64,000 bases of DNA from Streptosporangium brasiliense (GCF_030811595.1 NZ_JAUSRB010000002.1:1860001-1924000); one strand, 5' to 3'. Shown: positions 33,960 to 43,746, counted from the stretch's first letter. Numbers and translations: made by a program. The notes: generated by a model not told the origin, from the sequence alone.

Positions 33960-34403
33960 ATGGCGGAGATCATCAAGACACTTCTCGGCTCGCGCAAGAT
34001 AGAGCGGTACCTGGGGGGAGTCGTAGACGTCGAAGGGGAGTGGGATCTTTTCGAGCCTGAGAGAGCCGACGTCGTTCCCCAGTCCATCGCACTTGACGCC
34101 ACCTACTGTGATCACGTCCTCATCAAGTACGAACTCTGGGACGGCGAGCCGCCCGCCTCGGACTGGGACGAAAGCTGGTCAGGGACCATTCACCTTCCCT
34201 CGGGAAGGATCTGCGCGACCAGCTGCTACTCCGGGGAATCGGAATATTACGAAGAGTTCGAACTGGGCTACCCAGACCACCAGTGGCAGTTCAGGGTTCA
34301 CAGGAAGCTCCTCAGCCACGAGGACTTCACAGCGGACATCGTCGGCTTCGCCCTGTTCAAACTACAGTTCTGGTCGCTCACGGCGACTCTTCGCCCTTCC
34401 TGA
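33960..34403 (+). CDS. Orphan island protein, 147 residues
   Basis: A soluble acidic protein starting MAEIIKTLLGSRKIERYLGG and rich in Trp/Tyr/Glu, with ELWDGEPPASDWDESW and SESEYYEEFELGYPDHQW-like aromatic segments. It has a good AAGGAG ribosome site. I do not recognise it; size, acidity and position among similar small genes recall immunity proteins of polymorphic toxins, but no toxin is present. From 34404 to 34679 I see no gene. Confidence 0.6.
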   Translation: MAEIIKTLLGSRKIERYLGGVVDVEGEWDLFEPERADVVPQSIALDATYCDHVLIKYELWDGEPPASDWDESWSGTIHLPSGRICATSCYSGESEYYEEFELGYPDHQWQFRVHRKLLSHEDFTADIVGFALFKLQFWSLTATLRPS

Positions 34404-34679
34404 GAAGGCGGGTGGCCACTGGAGACATCTGCCGCTCAGGAGTCAGCGCCAAGAGCCGGGCCGCCTTCCATGCCTCACAGTACGCACCAGTCGCCCCTCG
34501 TCATCGGCCCGATGCCTCAGGCCGCGATCGTCGTGGGCCTGTCCGGAGCCGGTCTATCTCTTGTTGGCCTGCGGCTTGGACCTGGCCAGGACGAGCCGCC
34601 CCATCGGCCTCCCACCAGCCGGTGTGGCCGTGATCGCTGGAGGATGCCCTCCCGCAGACAGATCAGGGCGCCGGGGCGA

Positions 34680-34741
34680 ATCTGTCGGCCTCGTGCGCCA
34701 TGATCGGCGCACGTGTCCCGTATGTTCCCCTAAGGAGTGCC
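34680..34741 (+). repeat. Leader repeat, copy 2
   Basis: A diverged copy of 33896-33959 with CTGTCGGCCTCGTGCG, CATGATCGGCGC and TAAGGAGTGCC, placed immediately before GTG 34742. Two unrelated proteins thus share a 5' region. Confidence 0.65.
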
Positions 34742-35704
34742 GTGGCTGTCACCGGCGAAGCCGGATGGTTCTACGTCTCCTGGGACGGGTGGACGGACCT
34801 CGACCTGATCCGTGCTCAGCTCGATGGGGGCGCCGATCCGAACTCCGGCGTGCGCATCTTCGAGAAGCCGTTACACGTCGCGGCTGAGCGCGGCTCGCCT
34901 GAAGTGGTCGCTGAGCTGGCCATGCGCGTCGATGACGTCGACGCGGAACATCAGGGCTGTACTGCGCTGTGGGTGTCCGTCTTCGAAGGCCGCCCGGACA
35001 ACGCCCGAGCCCTCGTTTCCGCTGGGGCGGACCCATGGCGCCTCATGATGGACGGCTGGTCTCCTGGCCGCCTCAGCCTGGCCGGCCCGACTCCTGGCCT
35101 TTTCCCCATGCCCTCACCGGAGATCGGTCTGTCCGAAGCCGAAGCCGCCGCGATGACGGAGGCCAGACGTTTGATCACCGCACTGGGAGACTTTCATTAC
35201 GACGGCCTGAGTATGGCCTGCGTGGCCGACATCAACGCGGCTGAGGCGACAGCACGGCTGGAAGCTACACCTGCCGACGGGATAGACGTGGAAAGGCTCT
35301 ACGAGGCCTGGTGGAACGTTCCGGACGCCGAACTGATCGTCGGGATCACGGACGTGCCCGGCGGCTGCGTCATCACCCAACCCTGGGGATACACCCCGTC
35401 CACTCCCGGCGTCGTCAAGCGCGTCTCGCCGGGCACGGTCTGCTACAGCATGTATTCCAATCCCAAGGGCGGCAACAGCGGGCGTATCACCCGAGATGAC
35501 GCCAGCGAGTTCTGGGACTCGCTCGGCATCCACGGCATCTCCCCTGACGCCCCTGCAGAGAGGATTCTCGCCGCCCACCTCTACCACGGCCACCCCCTGG
35601 CCTTCTGCTGCGCCGGTGCGGGCCTGCGCCTGGCCGACGCTCGGCCGATCATCGGCCCACCCGACATCTGGCGGCGACTGCCCGAGCGGGACTATTGGGT
35701 CTGA
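34742..35704 (+). CDS. Ankyrin-repeat protein
   Basis: 320 residues. The N-terminal half has ankyrin-like units: LIRAQLDGGADPNSG, KPLHVAAERGSPEVVAELAM and TALWVSVFEGRPDNARALVS-AGADPW. The C-terminal half (from about residue 150) is a separate conserved region with VPGGCVITQPWGYTPSTPGV and CYSMYSNPKGGNSGR, of unknown function. Such proteins occur singly in actinobacterial accessory regions. AAGGAG precedes GTG 34742. Interaction through the ankyrin part is likely; a defensive or immunity role is conjecture. Confidence 0.72.
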   Translation: MAVTGEAGWFYVSWDGWTDLDLIRAQLDGGADPNSGVRIFEKPLHVAAERGSPEVVAELAMRVDDVDAEHQGCTALWVSVFEGRPDNARALVSAGADPWRLMMDGWSPGRLSLAGPTPGLFPMPSPEIGLSEAEAAAMTEARRLITALGDFHYDGLSMACVADINAAEATARLEATPADGIDVERLYEAWWNVPDAELIVGITDVPGGCVITQPWGYTPSTPGVVKRVSPGTVCYSMYSNPKGGNSGRITRDDASEFWDSLGIHGISPDAPAERILAAHLYHGHPLAFCCAGAGLRLADARPIIGPPDIWRRLPERDYWV

Positions 35705-35841
35705 CGTACGGACTTCGCCATCCGCGTTCTCGACGCCATGCACCACGACCAGGCGCCGGCCATCCGCCACCACGACGGCACCCGCCTACTCGGAGGGCCG
35801 CAGCTCCACGGGTGACATTGCCGAATTGTTCTTATGGGTAT

Positions 35842-36011
35842 CAAGCGCGGCGGCGCGGCGCGCCGCCGTACCCCCGGCCCTCCGCCCGCCCGCCGTCCGG
35901 GCGTGCGGCCTGGGGGCCGGTCCCGGACGGCGGCGGGGCACCGGGCCGGGCACCGCACGTCGGCCCCGCCGTACCGATCGAACGCGCCGGTCAGGGTTGC
36001 CGCGCCGCCGC
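35842..36011. repeat. Palindromic GC repeat A, copy 1
   Basis: About 170 bp starting CAAGCGCGGCGGCGCGGCG and containing a self-complementary core, then a conserved GGCCCTCCGCCCGCC...GGCCTGGGGGCCGGTCCCGG stretch. A near copy lies at 39916-40079, and a core-only copy at 40725-40761. The 35705-36182 spacer has no supportable gene. Confidence 0.75.
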
Positions 36012-36024
36012 ACAGATGCAGCCC

Positions 36025-36125
36025 TACGATCGCCATGGTATGGCTGGCCACCGGACATGGTTGGGGGCGATCGAAGGTCCAGAGCTTCGTACCTCAGCCC
36101 TGACCCACCGAGTAACGTGGCTGAT
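36025..36125. repeat. Dispersed repeat B, copy 1
   Basis: About 100 bp: TACGATCGCC, a variable middle, then GGGGGCGATCGA, TTCGT.CCTCAGCCC and CCCACCG. It lies 58 bp before the small gene at 36183. Copies 2 and 3 are at 36838-36936 and 41381-41472. Confidence 0.7.
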
Positions 36126-36182
36126 CTTCGAACTGCGGACAGCTGGCCGGTCTGTCGGTGGCGGACTCTACGATCGCCACCT

Positions 36183-36692
36183 ATGAGCCCCTATGCGGAG
36201 ACCGTCCGGGTGGAAGTGGATGTCGAGGACTGCAGCACTGTCTTACTGACGGACTGGGACGGCGACGACGCGGGCGACGTGGTGTGGTCCGTCGCGCTCG
36301 TCACGGTACGGAAGGCCATGGCCGAACTGTCGATCGTGTATCAGCACGGCGACGGCATTCCCTTCACGGTGACCATTGCTGACCACGACCCGGGCGCCGA
36401 CCTCGACGGGTACGAGGAGATCGTGGAGATCGACTTCCTGTCAGCGACCGGCGAGGTCTCCCTGATCGGATGGTGCATGGACTGGGACGATACGGCGATG
36501 CGTCCCCTTCCTCCGCTACCAGCCGGTCCAGGCCTCCACCGGCTGCGTTACCACGTCTGCAGCACGCTTGAGAAGCGGCCGGATTTCGCCGGCAACCATC
36601 ACTACCTACAGATCTGGCCCGCACAGCCGTCCCCGCCCGTCGTCGTCAAGCAGGGCGAATGGATCGCTCATTTGAACGACGCCGCCACCTGA
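36183..36692 (+). CDS. Orphan island protein, 169 residues
   Basis: A soluble, strongly acidic protein: MSPYAETVRVEVDVEDCSTV followed by VLLTDWDGDDAGDVVWSVAL and a C-terminal region ending QPSPPVVVKQGEWIAHLND. The last segment (ten-strand-like pattern GLHRLRYHV) resembles small beta-rich immunity-like proteins. No recognised family. It follows copy 1 of repeat B. Confidence 0.6.
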   Translation: MSPYAETVRVEVDVEDCSTVLLTDWDGDDAGDVVWSVALVTVRKAMAELSIVYQHGDGIPFTVTIADHDPGADLDGYEEIVEIDFLSATGEVSLIGWCMDWDDTAMRPLPPLPAGPGLHRLRYHVCSTLEKRPDFAGNHHYLQIWPAQPSPPVVVKQGEWIAHLNDAAT

Positions 36693-36837
36693 GCCTCGTG
36701 GCCGGGCGGCGTGTGCAATATGCGTGTAATGATCAAGAGCATGAAGGTGCGCCTCGGAGATTCCACCGCAGGTAGAAGGACGTGCATAGTTCGCAACGGT
36801 CACGAGCTGTAAAACCGTCGGCAGTTGGTATCGCACT

Positions 36838-36936
36838 TACGATCGCCCTTCGGTGGCCAGTCGCTGTAGCTGGCAGGGGGCGATCGACGGTCCGGGATTT
36901 TGTTCCTCAGCCCCGGCCCACCGGATAGCGTGGCTG
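36838..36936. repeat. Dispersed repeat B, copy 2
   Basis: Second copy, with TACGATCGCC, GGGGGCGATCGACGGTCC and TTGTTCCTCAGCCC. No supportable gene follows before 37124; 36693-37123 otherwise seems empty. Confidence 0.7.
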
Positions 36937-37123
36937 GTCACGGTCCATCCTGACGGCATAGTGAAGATACCGAGGATTGCCGAAAGCCCGACAGAAGAGC
37001 CGGATTCCAAGATCCGGAGTATGCGCGGAACAGCCAGTCTCGGAGAGGATGCGACAGCACCCGAAGCGCCAGGTCAGAGCGTTACGAAAGGCAAGAAGCG
37101 CCCTCCACTTTTAATCCGTAGGT

Positions 37124-37525
37124 TCACGAGTCGAATCTGAGCCTTGTCGCCTCCACGACATCACCCCCAGGAGCCTGGTGGGTCAACGGTGAGATCTTCA
37201 GGCTGCGGAGCGAGGCCGGCTCGTCATCGACGGTGTAGACCTCAAGGTACGAAAGATGGCCGTCCTCGACGAGGAGTAAGACACCGTCATCGCGCCCGCG
37301 CACGCTGGCGGAGATCAGCACTCCGTCTTGTACCGGGGAGGCGAGCGCACGAGGCCCTGTTCCTGCCCGAAGATCCACCGTTGCACATCCACACCCACAC
37401 CGTCCGGCCACAATTGCCGAAGGGACCTGAGCGCGAAGTTCATCCACGCCAGGAAAATCTTGCGTGAGAAGAGCCAGGATGACGGCTTGCTCCTCGGCTG
37501 AGAGACGGCGTTCGCTGATCGACAC
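37124..37525 (-). CDS. Orphan island protein with GRCGCGCATV motif
   Basis: 133 residues. N-terminal helical segment (EEQAVILALLTQDFPGVDEL) and a Cys motif GRCGCGCATVDLRAG, followed by a beta-rich half (GVLLLVEDGHLSYLEVYTVDD) and ending RLRFDS. This layout is frequent in short hypothetical proteins of actinomycetes; I know no function. The Cys-Gly-Cys-Gly-Cys cluster could bind metal. Confidence 0.65.
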   Translation of the reverse strand: MSISERRLSAEEQAVILALLTQDFPGVDELRAQVPSAIVAGRCGCGCATVDLRAGTGPRALASPVQDGVLISASVRGRDDGVLLLVEDGHLSYLEVYTVDDEPASLRSLKISPLTHQAPGGDVVEATRLRFDS

Positions 37526-37744
37526 ATCGTCAAGGTATCGAACCGAGCACGTGGGATATACGCAGGATGATCTTCTGTTGGCAGTGCCAAGAGGAAGGCT
37601 CCTGCCCTGCTCAGAGCCGCCTTACTCCGATGGGGCGTACCGGTTCCGCTCACCGGGTCCCGACCGGTGTCGCGACGATGACGCTTGTCGATCTCGGCTG
37701 CGCCTCCCGGGAGGGCGGGTCCACTGGCTTTTCTGCACAGCGAC

Positions 37745-37775
37745 AGGCCCGGCTCCATGTTCTGGAGCCGGGCCT
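37745..37775 (+). terminator. Hairpin, probable terminator
   Basis: Perfect 13-bp stem (37745-37757 with 37763-37775), loop TGTTC, followed by TGTGTTCT. The 37526-37928 spacer around it carries another repeat similar to 42119-42200 (GTGGGATATACGCAGGATGA) but no gene. Confidence 0.6.
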
Positions 37776-37928
37776 TGTGTTCTGACGGGGTGTGCACGAG
37801 TGGGCGCGACCTGGCCGGACCGGATGCCTCAGATGATCGCTTCCCGCATGGAGGGTGATCGTTTCCTGAGTCGGCGACGGTTTCCCGAACCGGCGATGGG
37901 CGCTGCATCGAGCACGACCGCGGCGGGC

Positions 37929-38915
<987 letters not shown>

Positions 38916-38951
38916 GGTGCTGCCTCCCAGGTTCGAAGCCGTCTGCCCACG

Positions 38952-38982
38952 ACGCTAGGTGTTGGAGCGCGCTCTAAGTCAA
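38952..38982 (-). promoter_or_regulatory. MerR-type promoter of the aldo/keto reductase
   Basis: On the reverse strand TTGACT (38977-38982) and TAGCGT (38952-38957) are separated by 19 bp, the overlong spacing that MerR regulators untwist. The spacer holds a 10-bp perfect dyad GAGCGCGCTC (38965-38974) with wider partial symmetry. Confidence 0.75.
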
Positions 38983-39177
38983 CCGGGCGTGGACTTCATC
39001 TCCGGCCCTTCACGACAGCCGCCGCATGAGCCCGAACCAGCCTGAAGGGCCACCTCGCCAGCCCGGCGACAACCTGACCGACGACTCCGGCAGCCCGGAA
39101 CCAACGAAATCCCGCCCGATCAAGCCGATCGACGGGATCCCGTCAACTCCCTTCACGCCGTCTCGCGAACGGCCCTC

Positions 39178-39249
39178 TGGTGGAGACAAGGGGATTCGAA
39201 CCCCGACCCCTTCGCTGCCAACGAAGGGCCCCGTGGTGAAGGGGCCCTT
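39178..39249 (-). other. tRNA 3'-end remnant with adjoining hairpin (probable att site)
   Basis: The reverse strand reads an anticodon-arm-like CTTCG-TTGGCAG-CGAAG, then GGGGTTCGAATCCCC (T arm) and CTTGTCTCCACCA ending at 39178 with an encoded CCA. The 5' half of a tRNA is absent. A 9-bp hairpin (39224-39232 with 39241-39249) joins it to the integrase stop. The loop would read GGC if it is an anticodon, but identity is unsure. Confidence 0.5.
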
Positions 39250-39263
39250 GAGCGTAGGTGTGA

Positions 39264-39915
39264 TCATGCCGCGAGCGCGTCGTCTATCCGCCGGTTGGCG
39301 ATCTCCGCGCCCCGGTCGATGCCCTTGGCGTAGACCTTGAGCAGCACGTCCACCCCGTGCCCTGCCCGCTCGGCCACCTCGGGGGCCGCCACACCGGCGT
39401 TGAGCCAGAGCGACACGGCCGCGCGCCGTGATCGTACGGTCGGGCCGCCAGCGGGGATACCTGCTGCTCGGGAGCCAGCGCCAGGAGCCGAGCCGCCTTC
39501 CAGGCATCGCAGTACGTCCTAACGGAGATCACGCCGCCGCGCGAGGTCCGGAACAGCCGCCCGTCCTGGTGGACTCCGAACTCCTCGATGTGCTCCCGCA
39601 GGCCGGCCACCGGCTCCGGCGGGATCGGCACGGGACGCCCCTCATCCTCGGCCCGGTGCTTGAGTCCCCGGTCGTCGTGGGCCTGCCCGGAATCGGCCCA
39701 CCTCTTGTTGGCCTGCGGCTGGGACTTGGCCAGGACGAGCCGTCCCCACCCAGTCTCGGGGAGGTGGCAGTCCTGCTTGCGGAGCCCGAGGTCCTCGGCC
39801 GGGCGGAGAGCAGCCAGGTCCACGGCGTACTGAAGTGCGTTGTAGAAGACCGACCGCTTACGCGCGATCGTGGTGGCCGCAGCGGCCCCGCCGTCGAGCC
39901 GGAGTGTCAGTGCGT
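39264..39915 (-). pseudogene. Tyrosine integrase/recombinase remnant
   Basis: The middle and end of an actinomycete tRNA-site integrase: LTLRLDGGAAAATTIARKRS, then WGRLVLAKSQPQANKRWADS, GLKHRAEDEGRPVPIPP, LFRTSRGGVISVRTY and PLAARPYDHGA; after a frameshift near 39425 the final part AVSLWLNAGVAAPEVAERAG and VLLKVYAKGID with the catalytic Tyr, ending at 39264. The N-terminus is cut by repeat A, part of the core is deleted (after ALQYAVDLAAL), and the box II Arg-His of YDLRHA is lost. It is dead. Confidence 0.8.
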
Positions 39916-40079
39916 CAAGCGGCGGCGCGGCGCGCCGCCGTACCCCGGCCCTCCGCCCGCCGTCCGGGCGGGCGGCCTGGGGGCCGGTCCCGGAGGATGG
40001 CGGGACACCGGGCCGGCCGCCGCACACCCGCCGCGCCGTACTGATCTGACAGTCCGGCCAAGATTGCCGCGCCGCCGCC
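39916..40079. repeat. Palindromic GC repeat A, copy 2
   Basis: Near copy of 35842-36011; it abuts and truncates the 5' side of the integrase remnant, so it moved or was joined there after the integrase arrived. Confidence 0.75.
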
Positions 40080-40179
40080 CACAACTCACGCTGAGCACAC
40101 CAGCACTCTGCGTCAGCGCCCGACTGCCCGACCGAGAAACGGTTTGCCGGAGCAGCGGTTCCGGCTCCAGGATCACCGC

Positions 40180-40383
40180 ATGAGCAATGAACTGGCCGGA
40201 TTAGACGACCTCGTCATCCAGGGCCAAAGGATCAGAGGCATCAAGCTCATCAAGGACACCTTCGGATGCACCCTTCATGAAGCCCTCGACTTCTACGTAG
40301 ACCGGTATCGCGAGCTGCGCCAGACGCGTCCCGACGACTTCACCGAGAGTCATGAGGAGTACTGGGAGGGCTTCTACTCCTGA
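40180..40383 (+). CDS. Small protein resembling the L7/L12 C-terminal fold
   Basis: 67 residues starting MSNELAGLDDLVIQGQRIRG; the segment IKLIKDTFGCTLHEALDFYV follows the pattern of the ribosomal L7/L12 C-terminal domain (helix, Gly-turn, helix), which many small actinobacterial proteins share. Acidic tail ESHEEYWEGF. AGGA precedes the ATG. Function unknown. The 40384-40861 spacer holds only a possible 37-codon fragment (40468-40581) that I do not trust. Confidence 0.6.
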   Translation: MSNELAGLDDLVIQGQRIRGIKLIKDTFGCTLHEALDFYVDRYRELRQTRPDDFTESHEEYWEGFYS

Positions 40384-40724
40384 TGAACCCAGGGCTCCGG
40401 CGGGGGCACTCCGGCTCCGGGATGATCAGCCATGTGGAGTACGCGCGTCGCGCGTCAGAATGAACCCATGTCGCGGCTCAGCGAGGATGAAGCGATGCTC
40501 AGGGGCGCCTGGGGACTCCTGCGTGACGCTCTGGGGCATCCGGCCTGGAATCGCCTGGCTCGGATCGGACATGCACCCTGACTTCACCATGGCCATGGAC
40601 ATGGGCAATCCGGTTTCCACGTCGAAGCCCTCACCCGCTTGGCCGCCTGCCGGAGATCCGACAGGAAATTCTCAGCGAGAGCCCTCGTTCGCAGGGTCTT
40701 GGACTTCTGACGACCGCCGACCTT

Positions 40725-40761
40725 CAAGGCGGCGGCGCGGCGCGCCGCCGTACGAGGGCCG
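40725..40761. repeat. Palindromic GC repeat A, core-only copy 3
   Basis: CAAGG plus the GGCGGCGCGGCGCGCCGCCG palindrome and CGTAC, without the downstream part present in copies 1 and 2. Confidence 0.65.
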
Positions 40762-40861
40762 CACCGCCACCTACAGGTTTCTTCGAGCCGCCGGCTCGCT
40801 ACTTGCCTGACGTCATTGAGGCCCACACCACGGTCACCGCGCAAATCCCCACTACGGCGAA

Positions 40862-41269
40862 TCACAGGACCGTGGGGAGATGCCCGATGACCTCCATCCC
40901 CCAGCCGAGCGGCCTGGCTCCGTACCGGCCCGACCGAACCGCCGACACGAAAGTCCCGGAGATCGCATACAGCCCTGTCAGGGCAATGGACAGCCGGAGC
41001 GCCGAAGACACCACCATGCGCTTACGCAGCCCATCGGCTGCTTTCCCCGGAAAGGACTTGGGATACTCATGCCCGCGCGCCTTGGCCAACCCCCGCACAC
41101 CGGCTCCTAGGTAGAGCGCTGCGGCAAGAGCACCGACGACGATGAACACCCCGTCAAGCACCTCACGTACGGTGCCACCCGCCCAGAAGGTCACCGTGAG
41201 GACCTTGAGCGCCAGCGCCGGCACCATCAGGACGGACGCCATCCTGGACCACATCGGGATCTTGGTCAC
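40862..41269 (-). CDS. Small membrane protein of unknown function
   Basis: 135 residues with three to four hydrophobic segments (MASVLMVPALALKVLTVTFW, GVFIVVGALAAALYLGAGV, LRLSIALTGLYAISGTF) and a basic loop RGLAKARGHEYPKSFPGKAADG. GTG 41269 is chosen (VTKIPMWSRM); no ribosome site is clear and the open frame extends to 41323. Unrecognised. Confidence 0.5.
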   Translation of the reverse strand: MTKIPMWSRMASVLMVPALALKVLTVTFWAGGTVREVLDGVFIVVGALAAALYLGAGVRGLAKARGHEYPKSFPGKAADGLRKRMVVSSALRLSIALTGLYAISGTFVSAVRSGRYGARPLGWGMEVIGHLPTVL

Positions 41270-41380
41270 GCAGTGATTATCGAGCCGGCACGTTCTTAAG
41301 AGAAGCCTCGCAGCCCTGCCCATCCGGCTCGGAGCCGCCGGGGACCGATGGCCTCACATCACCGCAACCGGTACTGCCCT

Positions 41381-41472
41381 CACGATCGCCTGGCGGTGGC
41401 TGATCTTCGTACGGGGCCGGGGGCGATCGGTGGGCCGGGGTTTCGTGCCTCAGCCCACCGGGAGCCTGGTTG
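41381..41472. repeat. Dispersed repeat B, copy 3
   Basis: Third copy with CACGATCGCC, GGGGGCGATCGG and TTTCGTGCCTCAGCCCACCG. The 41473-41767 region after it has only broken reading frames; a plus-strand segment with WEPPGRTTLDWYVQAARV may be a decayed gene. Confidence 0.65.
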
Positions 41473-41767
41473 CTGTCTTGCTCGCTTCTCTGAGTGGTCC
41501 GCCGAGTTCCAAGACACCGTCGCCGCGCCGGTGCCCCGACGCGTTGCCGAAAGGCTCACCTTGCAGGTACGGGGGCGGGCTTCCCAGCGGACCACCACCA
41601 CGAGTATGGGCGAGGAGAGTGGCAGCGTCGAGCCGGTTTCCAGAGCCGTTCCGGGAACCGACCTGGGAGCCACCGGGCCGTACAACCCTGGACTGGTACG
41701 TACAGGCGGCTCGTGTGCGACCTGCGTGGCGAACGCGCCCGAACGCCTTCGAACATCGCTTGGGGGC

Positions 41768-42073
41768 CTACGGATCAGAAGGGGCGAGGCCGTGCCACTC
41801 GATCCAGGTGCGCAGCCGACGGAGGATCTCGCGCAAGTGAGCGTCGTCGGCGAGTCCGGGAGGCGCCCATGGTTCAGTCCTGAGCTCGCTCTCGGCATCG
41901 AGTTCGGCCCAGATGTCCTCGAACGAGTCCCTGATGCTCAGTCCGCGGGGGTCGGCTGCCTCGAACAGGCCGCGAAGGTCTTCGGCCAGCTTGGGCAGGG
42001 GAATCTCATCGGAGTCGTACAGGTCGATGCGCTCGACCATTCGGCCGATGAGCACACGCTGGTAGTCCTCCAT
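41768..42073 (-). CDS. Small acidic helical island protein
   Basis: 101 residues, all helical by pattern: MEDYQRVLIGRMVERIDLYD, IPLPKLAEDLRGLFEAADP, SFEDIWAELDAESELRTEPW and HLREILRRLRTWIEW. The acidity, size and context suggest an immunity-type or partner protein, without proof. Ribosome-site-like GAAGGTGA precedes ATG 42073. Confidence 0.65.
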   Translation of the reverse strand: MEDYQRVLIGRMVERIDLYDSDEIPLPKLAEDLRGLFEAADPRGLSIRDSFEDIWAELDAESELRTEPWAPPGLADDAHLREILRRLRTWIEWHGLAPSDP

Positions 42074-42211
42074 GGCATCACCTTCTCGATCCCCCCGTCA
42101 TTATCCAGACGGCTGGCCGCATGGGACATACGCAGGATGATCTTTATTACAGGAGTACGGAGGAGGTGCTTCCGCCCGGGCAGAAGGCCCTGCTGCCGTC
42201 CGGAACGGAGT

Positions 42212-42271
42212 CCTCTTGAAACCGCTAGGGCCGGGTGACCGGCCTCGTGGGTTCGGATCCCACGCTCTCCG
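42212..42271 (+). repeat. tRNA-Ser 3' fragment 1 (att-like)
   Basis: Matches the tRNA-Ser gene from the anticodon loop to the discriminator base, with one A missing in the loop and a changed variable arm. The match continues through the terminator hairpin and about 150 bp of the tRNA 3' flank. The 5' half is absent, so it is not a functional tRNA gene. Confidence 0.85.
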
Positions 42272-42465
42272 CCGGGCCTCAGAAACGGCGTCTGACCATG
42301 GATTTCCCTCGGGCCAGGCGCCGTTGACCGTTTCCGGGCCGCGCAGCCGTACGCCGCTGTGAGGATCCTCTGCCGACGTTCGCGGCATATACGCGGAATG
42401 ATGTTGGGTCGTGTTTCCCCGGTCGGGTCTGGGGAATCCGCTCGGGGAGTGGCGGGAGGACAGCA

Positions 42466-42945
42466 GTGGAGGATGTGGACTGGGCACGGATACCTGGCCC
42501 GCGTTGGTATCTCCCTGAGAACGCCCAGGCGGCGATGGAGGCACTGGTCCGGTCCGTAGCCGCTCAGCAGGCCGCCCGTGCGCTCGCGGATCTCCGGTAC
42601 GCGGTCACGAACGATCACGCCGGAACTCTCTACCCGGCCGCAGTTCCCGCGACGGGCGTGTTCCTGAGGGCGATTGGTGAACGGACAGGACCACCCCGAC
42701 AGGAGGCACTGAACGCGCTGCTGGACTGGTGGGGATGTTTCCATCCCGAACCGGGCTTCGAGACCTATGTGGATCCGCTGAACGGGCCCGCCGGCCTCAT
42801 CGAAGGGATCGCGAGGCGCGTCCGCGACGCCACGGACGTGCTCCACCGTGCCGCTGACGATCCGTCCGGAGGAGGTGGACATCGTCCCGGAGTGAAACTG
42901 TTGCTGGCCAAGCTCAACGAAGGCTGGGGCGTGGGAGTCGGCTGA
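42466..42945 (+). CDS. Orphan island protein, 159 residues
   Basis: Soluble helical protein: VEDVDWARIPGPRWYLPEN, AALVRSVAAQQAAR-type helices and ALLDWWGCFHPEPGF, ending in a Gly-rich tail. The pattern of repeated helices resembles HEAT-like hypothetical proteins of actinomycetes. GGGAGGA lies five bases before GTG 42466. It begins right after the 3' flank of tRNA-Ser fragment 1. Confidence 0.65.
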   Translation: MEDVDWARIPGPRWYLPENAQAAMEALVRSVAAQQAARALADLRYAVTNDHAGTLYPAAVPATGVFLRAIGERTGPPRQEALNALLDWWGCFHPEPGFETYVDPLNGPAGLIEGIARRVRDATDVLHRAADDPSGGGGHRPGVKLLLAKLNEGWGVGVG

Positions 42946-42973
42946 TGCCGGGAAGCCGGGCATGGAGAGCAGC

Positions 42974-43007
42974 GCAGAGGTACAGCAGAAGCAGAGGTAC
43001 AGCAGAA
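42974..43007. repeat. Tandem 17-bp repeat, two copies
   Basis: GCAGAGGTACAGCAGAA twice in a row (42974-42990, 42991-43007). A second short tandem GGTCCGCAGGTCCAGGG lies near 43167-43203. No gene is supported in 42946-43275. Confidence 0.75.
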
Positions 43008-43275
43008 GGGGCTCGGTGCTCCCGAGGCCTTCCACCGTACGTGTGTGGCCGTGCGGCCACGAGTGCAGCCAAGAGGGCGAGTGACACCGGAACCGAGCGA
43101 ATGCTCACGGACATCGCACCCACAGGCCAGAGCCTCAGATCTTGGCCGGATCGACTACTTCCGGTCCGCAGGTCCAGGGGTCGTGGTCCGCAGGTCCAGG
43201 GTCCGGGTCCGGGTCCCAAAACCTCAGCCCGTCACAGTGGAGTCCTGAAAGGCCTCCGACATCTCACCGAGTTGA

Positions 43276-43746
43276 TCACTGGCCCGTGGGTGTCAGGACG
43301 CCCACCTTCCGAGAACGCTTGACGGTGATGCTCCGTTTGACCAGGATCACTGTGCCGACGAGTAGGGCGACTCCTCCCGAAAGCACGGCGAGCATTGCTA
43401 TGACGAATTCGCCGTCCGGATCGCCGACACCGGAAGGTCCGCCACGGAGCCATCGTGTCGTGGCTATCGCCTGTGTCATGACCAGAGCCCCGAACGCGAA
43501 GGTGATCCCTCCCAGGACGGAGCCCGGAGCCGGTGGACGGGGTCGCTTGTTCCAGAAGCTGGCCTTCCAGGCTCCGACCACCAGGGCGATCGGGACGGTG
43601 AAGAGTTGGCCGATGTCCAGACCCATGAGCGCGGCCAGACGCAGGTGCTCGAATCCGTCGCCCCGCTGGAGCCAGAGGAGAGGAAGCAGCGCGACCCCGC
43701 TGAGAAGCCCGATGGCAAGAAAGCGGCTGAACAACATGCTTGACAT
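43276..43746 (-). CDS. Membrane protein of unknown function
   Basis: 156 residues with four hydrophobic segments: FLAIGLLSGVALLPLLWL, LFTVPIALVVGAW, ITFAFGALVMTQAIA and MLAVLSGGVALLVGTVILV, and a basic C-terminal tail KRSITVKRSRK. No known motif. It is in the island just inside the outer tRNA-Ser fragment. Confidence 0.55.
   Translation of the reverse strand: MSSMLFSRFLAIGLLSGVALLPLLWLQRGDGFEHLRLAALMGLDIGQLFTVPIALVVGAWKASFWNKRPRPPAPGSVLGGITFAFGALVMTQAIATTRWLRGGPSGVGDPDGEFVIAMLAVLSGGVALLVGTVILVKRSITVKRSRKVGVLTPTGQ

Noticed and set aside
36853-37140. Forward open frame of 95 codons
   Set aside because: It starts inside repeat B, has no ribosome site and no coding-like GC3.
39026-39340. Forward frame MSPNQPEGPPRQPG...
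   Set aside because: The second half is the translation of a tRNA remnant; the first half is short and without support.
40468-40581. Possible 37-codon gene MSRLSEDEAMLRG...
   Set aside because: Short, no conserved feature, and the following bases look like decayed sequence; perhaps a truncated gene.
41430-41883. Overlapping forward frames upstream of 41768
   Set aside because: Three competing frames with mixed protein-like pieces; best seen as decayed DNA.
42914-43219. Reverse frame with a hydrophobic segment (VSLALLAALVAARP)
   Set aside because: It spans two short tandem repeats, lacks a ribosome site and its flanks are Pro/Gly-rich shadow.
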